Of a stretch of DNA of 64,000 nt, positions 60,595 to 64,000 are shown one piece after another. Position 1 is the stretch's first letter. The number at the start of each line of letters is the position of its first letter. Source of the DNA: an uncultured bacterium (GTDB taxonomy: Bacteria > Cyanobacteriota > Vampirovibrionia > Gastranaerophilales > Gastranaerophilaceae); assembly GCA_949290355.1 (NCBI GenBank), contig CASERN010000011.1, positions 1 through 64,000 of the forward strand, read 5' to 3'. Under the pieces are notes generated by a model. That model saw nothing but the letters and a program-made list of their open reading frames with translations. It made no database searches and was not told the DNA's origin. Position numbers and translations under genes: made by a program.

Positions 60595-60967
60595 ACAAAA
60601 AATTATACCTTAAAAAAATATAATCAACTATAAATCTTTGATTTAAACAAAATCGTATTAAAAAATTGCAATAAAAAGCGGGTTTAAAAACCGCTTACTT
60701 TTTATTAATTTACCCGAGATGCGATTAATCACTTCGCTCGCCATAAACGAATTTTGTGAGTGCCTCTTTGACCTGCGGTCAGCCGATTTAATCGGCACTC
60801 AGCTACATTCTTGGCTCGCTCGTTCCGAACGCAAACTGACATTCTCATCGCTATCGCAAGCAAAATAAAAAGAGGATTAGGAAAAATCCTATCCTCTTTT
60901 TATTTACCCGAGATATGACAATTTTCGAACTTGGTTGCTAGAAAATGTGGCATAATGATTAATAGTT
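60595..60967. other. Non-coding region with three hairpins and repeat copy 2
   Basis: A GCGG/CCGC hairpin (60677-60697) is followed by TTTACCCGAGATGCG. Next is a GC-richer block (60720-60860) with TGACC-TGC-GGTCA (60769-60781), GCCGAT-TTA-ATCGGC (60782-60796) and an outer GAGTGCC..GGCACTC (60758-60800). Then comes a strong hairpin (60863-60905) ending TTTTTATTTACCCGAGATATG and TTTCGAACTTGGTTG. No gene is seen. Confidence 0.6.
60863..60905. terminator. Symmetric terminator-like hairpin
   Basis: AAATAAAAAGAGGA..TAGGA-AAAA-TCCTA..TCCTCTTTTTATTT, an A/T-flanked stem with one bulged T, near the end of the KAP gene on the minus strand. Confidence 0.75.
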
Positions 60968-62503
60968 TTAGTTTTCTACTTCTGCTAATTTTAATTTGTC
61001 CGCATGTATACTTGGCTCACTATTTACAATATCATCATAGTATTGTTGTAAAGTACTATCATTATCATCAGAATCCCAAATGTTTCTATAGTTATCAATT
61101 TCTTGTTTTTTTGTTTCTATGTATTGTTCGAGTGGTGCAAAATTATACCCCTGTGAAACATATATATCTGAACTTCTTTTTACAGGATAAGCATCAAAAT
61201 TTCTAGGTCTTTCCGAATAATATTTATAAAAATCTTCAAATTTCTCGTATGAATTAAACGTTCTATCCCTAAATATTTCATGTTCCATCATAAATTGTTG
61301 CTGATATATTGTATTTTGGATTGTATAAACTTCTTCTGGAAGACTAAACGTTAATAGTTCCTTTTTCTTAGAATTGGTGCTAAATGGATGGTCAAATTGG
61401 ATATTACAATCTTTGTTTTCTATTCTCGAAACATGACGGCACAAGAGGAATGCTAAATATTCACAATCGATTTTTTTTTCGATGTTATAGCAAAAATAAA
61501 TTGCCTTATTGCAAATATTTACCATTTCTCGCATAGTTAATTTAAATCCCTCACCAAATTCCGCAAGTTTTTGCTGCAGTGTTGTTAATGAATTGTATTT
61601 ATTATTTAAAGTCATTTTCCCATCCTCAATAAGAGGTTGGATTTTTTCTTCTGGAATAATTGTTTGTACCAATTTCAAATAATCCGGTCTATATAAATTT
61701 AGTTTATCATTGAAAAATTTATTAAAATAACACTCATTTTCAGTATCTTGATTAGATGTTTCATTAATTCCATATAAAGCTTGAACACATTTTTGCAAAG
61801 AACGCTCATTTGTAGGAATTATGATAAATAATCCTTCTACATCAAAGAAATGTTTTATAATTTCTAAGGTTTTCATTGCATAGTCTGGCCTGCACCTATC
61901 CAACTCGTCTACAATAATGACAAGTTTTTTGTTAGGTAAACTTTCGACAAAACCTTTTAGCATTTTTTTGAAATTTATCAAGTCATCATCATTTTTTATA
62001 AAAGACTGAACGAAATTTTCAATTGCACCTATACCTTTATCCAAATCTACACTGTAACCAGCTTGTATTCCTACACCTGCAGTAACAGAAACTGTGGTTG
62101 ATTTTAGTAAATTTAATATGAGTTGGTAAATAGATTTTGAGACATTCTTAAGATGAGCTTTTAGTTCAGCATTAATACTTCTGTGCTGAAAATATTTGAT
62201 AATTTCAGTAGAGAATGATACGAAAGGTTGCTCAATATAATCGTTTTCCCATGCGCTAAAATATATTGCATCAATATCACAATTGCGCAAGAAATATGTA
62301 AATCTTGTGGAAAAATGAGTTTTTCCCATTCCAAAATTATCTTCAAGTCTTAATACATAAGGTGTAGGTTTTGTTAATATTGTTGTTTTTAAACATTCTG
62401 CAAAACTTGCAGCACCTGGCATACAGTCGATAAATTCTTTACCTTTGTAACTTTCTAAATCTTCTTTTTCTAACTTAAAAATATTTGCATAGTCTTTTGG
62501 CAT
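60968..62503 (-). CDS. KAP-family P-loop NTPase
   Basis: This 511-residue protein has the KAP hallmarks: an early G-M-G-K-T-H Walker A region (the first Gly of the loop is replaced by an acidic residue), a middle hydrophobic insertion with S-V-T-A-G-V-G-I-Q-A-G, and V-I-I-V-D-E-L-D-R-C-R-P-D-Y-A with L-E-I-I-K-H-F-F-D. KAP ATPases are predicted to work at the membrane and several sit in phage-exclusion or defence loci. The C-terminal 180 residues are unlike others I know. I start at ATG 62503 (GGAG 8 nt upstream); a longer frame to 62566 is possible. It is divergent from an AIPR gene. Confidence 0.85.
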   Translation of the reverse strand: MPKDYANIFKLEKEDLESYKGKEFIDCMPGAASFAECLKTTILTKPTPYVLRLEDNFGMGKTHFSTRFTYFLRNCDIDAIYFSAWENDYIEQPFVSFSTEIIKYFQHRSINAELKAHLKNVSKSIYQLILNLLKSTTVSVTAGVGIQAGYSVDLDKGIGAIENFVQSFIKNDDDLINFKKMLKGFVESLPNKKLVIIVDELDRCRPDYAMKTLEIIKHFFDVEGLFIIIPTNERSLQKCVQALYGINETSNQDTENECYFNKFFNDKLNLYRPDYLKLVQTIIPEEKIQPLIEDGKMTLNNKYNSLTTLQQKLAEFGEGFKLTMREMVNICNKAIYFCYNIEKKIDCEYLAFLLCRHVSRIENKDCNIQFDHPFSTNSKKKELLTFSLPEEVYTIQNTIYQQQFMMEHEIFRDRTFNSYEKFEDFYKYYSERPRNFDAYPVKRSSDIYVSQGYNFAPLEQYIETKKQEIDNYRNIWDSDDNDSTLQQYYDDIVNSEPSIHADKLKLAEVEN

Positions 62504-62537
62504 ATACATTTCTCCATATAAACTTGAATAGAATAAT

Positions 62538-62566
62538 TGTATAGTATTTTGGGGCAGAAAATTCAA
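62538..62566 (-). promoter_or_regulatory. Promoter of the KAP gene
   Basis: Minus strand TTGAAT (62566-62561), 17-nt spacer, TATACA (62543-62538), about 35 nt before the ATG at 62503. Confidence 0.5.
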
Positions 62567-62742
62567 AATTAAGAAAATATTAATAATTAACGATAAAAAA
62601 TAATAGGTAATGCCAAGAATTAGGTGTTGAAAAGCAAGTTTAAATCTGTTTAGTTTATATTTGCTAGAGATGGGATAATTTTCATTTGCTAACTTAAAAT
62701 ATAGTATAATATTTATTCGTGATAATGTAAATACTATTTTCG

Positions 62743-62751
62743 TGCTATAAT
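62743..62751 (+). promoter_or_regulatory. Extended -10 of the AIPR gene
   Basis: TGCTATAAT; predicted start near 62758, giving a leader of about 25 nt with GGAG (62772-62775). Confidence 0.6.
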
Positions 62752-62782
62752 TGCAATATTATTTATGATGTGGAGTGGTATA

Positions 62783-64000
62783 ATGTATCAAAAAATTTTA
62801 ACAGATATTAAGCAAGATTATTATCAAATGACATACCAAAATGATGGACAACGCTTTGTTGCTTGGTATTTAAGAAATATACATAACCTTGATATTTGTG
62901 AAACTAAAGATTGTATTACAGATGGTGCTGGAGATAAACAAATTGATGCAATATATATTGACAATGAAAATAGTACAATTCACATTATTCAGGGGAAATT
63001 CTATCATGGATCATCTGTTGATGCAGAGCCCTTAAGAGAAGTTTTGTCTTCTTGGGTTCAAATTAAAAATCTAGAAAAACTTCAAAATGGGGCAAATCAA
63101 AAGCTCCAAATAAAAATTCAAGAAATGGCTGCAGCAATAGAAGACGACTATGAAATTTGTTTTGAACTAATAGTTACATCTGGCCTAACTGAGTCTGCAA
63201 AAAAAGATTTAGAAGTATTTCAAAAAGAGCTTTCTGAAGATGAGACTTTGCAAGCAAATTTATTTGTAATTGATAATGATTTGTTGAAATATAAATATGA
63301 TGAAGCCTTAAACAAAAATAGGCCTTATATTAATTACGATTTTACCCTTGAAGAAGGAAAATATATGCAACTATTTATCGGTAACACTAAAGCTGTAATA
63401 GCTGCAATACCACTAAAAGACTGTGTGAAAATCCCAGGAATCAAGGACGGGAGCCTTTTTCGTAAAAATGTTCGCCAGTCTCTCGGAACTAATAATAAAG
63501 TTAACAAGGGCATTGCAAATACTATAAAGAATAGTGCAGAAAACTTTTTCTTTTTTCATAATGGGATAACTGCAATTTGTTCAAATATGAATATTGAAGG
63601 CAATTTACTGTCAGTAAAAGAACTAAATGTTGTAAATGGCTGTCAATCATTAAATACTATTTATAGCTGCAGTGAATCAGCCAAAAAATGTTCAGAAGCA
63701 TACATAATGTTTCGATTTTATGAAATAGAAAATCCTGATAAAGCTGATAAGATTAGTACTTCAACAAATAGCCAAAGTGCTGTTAAAGCAAGAGATCTAA
63801 GAAGTAACGATAAATCAGTGCTTGAAATGAAGAAAACATATGAACAGTATTATCCAGGAGGCTATTTTAAAACAAAACGCGGTGAAAATGTTGATAGTAC
63901 AAGGTATAATACAACATATATTGTTGACTTAACAGAACTTGGTAAACAATTAATTGCTTGGCATTCACAACGACCTACAATTTCATATAGCGAAACCAAA
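62783..64000 (+). CDS. AIPR-family (abortive infection) protein, cut by the window edge
   Basis: The open frame from ATG 62783 runs 406 codons to the window edge without a stop. The N-terminus has a restriction-enzyme-like core, D-G-A-G-D-K-Q-I-D-A-I-Y-I-D followed by H-I-I-Q-G-K-F-Y, as in the PD-(D/E)XK set. The middle has the AIPR (PF10592) signature: L-F-R-K-N-V-R-Q-S-L-G, G-I-A-N-T-I, F-F-F-H-N-G-I-T-A-I-C, L-N-V-V-N-G-C-Q-S-L-N-T, and S-T-N-S-Q-S-A-V. AIPR proteins are linked to phage resistance. GGAG at 62772-62775 is 7 nt from the start. Confidence 0.85.
   Translation, partial: MYQKILTDIKQDYYQMTYQNDGQRFVAWYLRNIHNLDICETKDCITDGAGDKQIDAIYIDNENSTIHIIQGKFYHGSSVDAEPLREVLSSWVQIKNLEKLQNGANQKLQIKIQEMAAAIEDDYEICFELIVTSGLTESAKKDLEVFQKELSEDETLQANLFVIDNDLLKYKYDEALNKNRPYINYDFTLEEGKYMQLFIGNTKAVIAAIPLKDCVKIPGIKDGSLFRKNVRQSLGTNNKVNKGIANTIKNSAENFFFFHNGITAICSNMNIEGNLLSVKELNVVNGCQSLNTIYSCSESAKKCSEAYIMFRFYEIENPDKADKISTSTNSQSAVKARDLRSNDKSVLEMKKTYEQYYPGGYFKTKRGENVDSTRYNTTYIVDLTELGKQLIAWHSQRPTISYSETK

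Noticed and set aside
59384-60937. tRNA fragments suggested by GTTCGAA within the repeat blocks
   Set aside because: The flanking bases do not pair as a T-arm in either copy; I could not build an acceptor or T stem.

Overview
The window is a low-GC chromosomal segment with mostly housekeeping genes on both strands, tight spacing, ATG starts with AAGGAG-type ribosome binding sites, and several consensus TTGACA/TATAAT promoters. The gene set includes PBP1A, OmpH/Skp, an rpmF-plsX-fabHDG-acpP-fabF cluster, a standalone CinA C-terminal domain, and proteins whose N-termini have a short 'F-x-G-Y/F-x-V-D-x-G-x-N-x-A-x-N' block. Together these suggest a non-photosynthetic relative of cyanobacteria of the Gastranaerophilales (Vampirovibrionia, 'Melainabacteria') type. 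That placement is an inference from gene content and style; no rRNA gene is present to prove it.

Layout. 1-2500 is an accessory patch. It has a secreted LprI-like protein beside a phage-type GH108 lysozyme, a degraded reading frame, a 45-bp tandem repeat, and helically phased inverted arrays of a 7-mer (TTGCACT), all ending at a tRNA-Ile gene. 2640-16600 holds a helical-repeat protein, a divergent XRE/LuxR regulator pair around a palindromic operator, pncC, dnaB, PBP1A, RNase HIII, an orphan MotAB/ZorAB-like stator pair, a PFL-family (DUF711) gene, and a uvrC lacking its C-terminal HhH domain. 16750-29801 is central metabolism (pgk, UDP-glucuronate decarboxylase-like, Fe-ADH, U32 peptidase, ribBA-ribE, tpiA) mixed with hypothetical genes. 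29860-30300 is a long structured intergenic region. 30396-37144 is the fatty-acid/phospholipid cluster, starting with a small conserved gene, yceD and an unusually long rpmF. 37216-56600 has an SF1 helicase-nuclease fusion, a CCA-transferase-family protein, TPR proteins, secreted metallophosphoesterases, thrC-hom, a glycosyltransferase, HD and GGDEF proteins, and dehydrogenase/hydrolase genes. After a tRNA-Glu(CUC) at 56.7 kb the character becomes accessory: a cupin, a DHA2 drug efflux pump, a His-rich secreted peptide, a SnoaL/DUF1349 cassette bracketed by repeated sequence modules, and at the right edge a divergent KAP P-loop NTPase and an AIPR-family (abortive infection) protein, which is cut by the window.

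The strongest leads are: (i) the KAP/AIPR pair as a candidate defence module; (ii) the ZorAB-like pair with no Zorya effector; (iii) a recurrent promoter arrangement in which a TAnAAT -10 box, often extended (TGn), lies only 5-7 nt (sometimes 11) before the start codon and no Shine-Dalgarno is visible, which predicts leaderless mRNAs for about a dozen genes here; (iv) the 7-mer arrays beside tRNA-Ile; (v) the repeat modules around 59.3-60.9 kb. All assignments were made by reading motifs; no database search was run.
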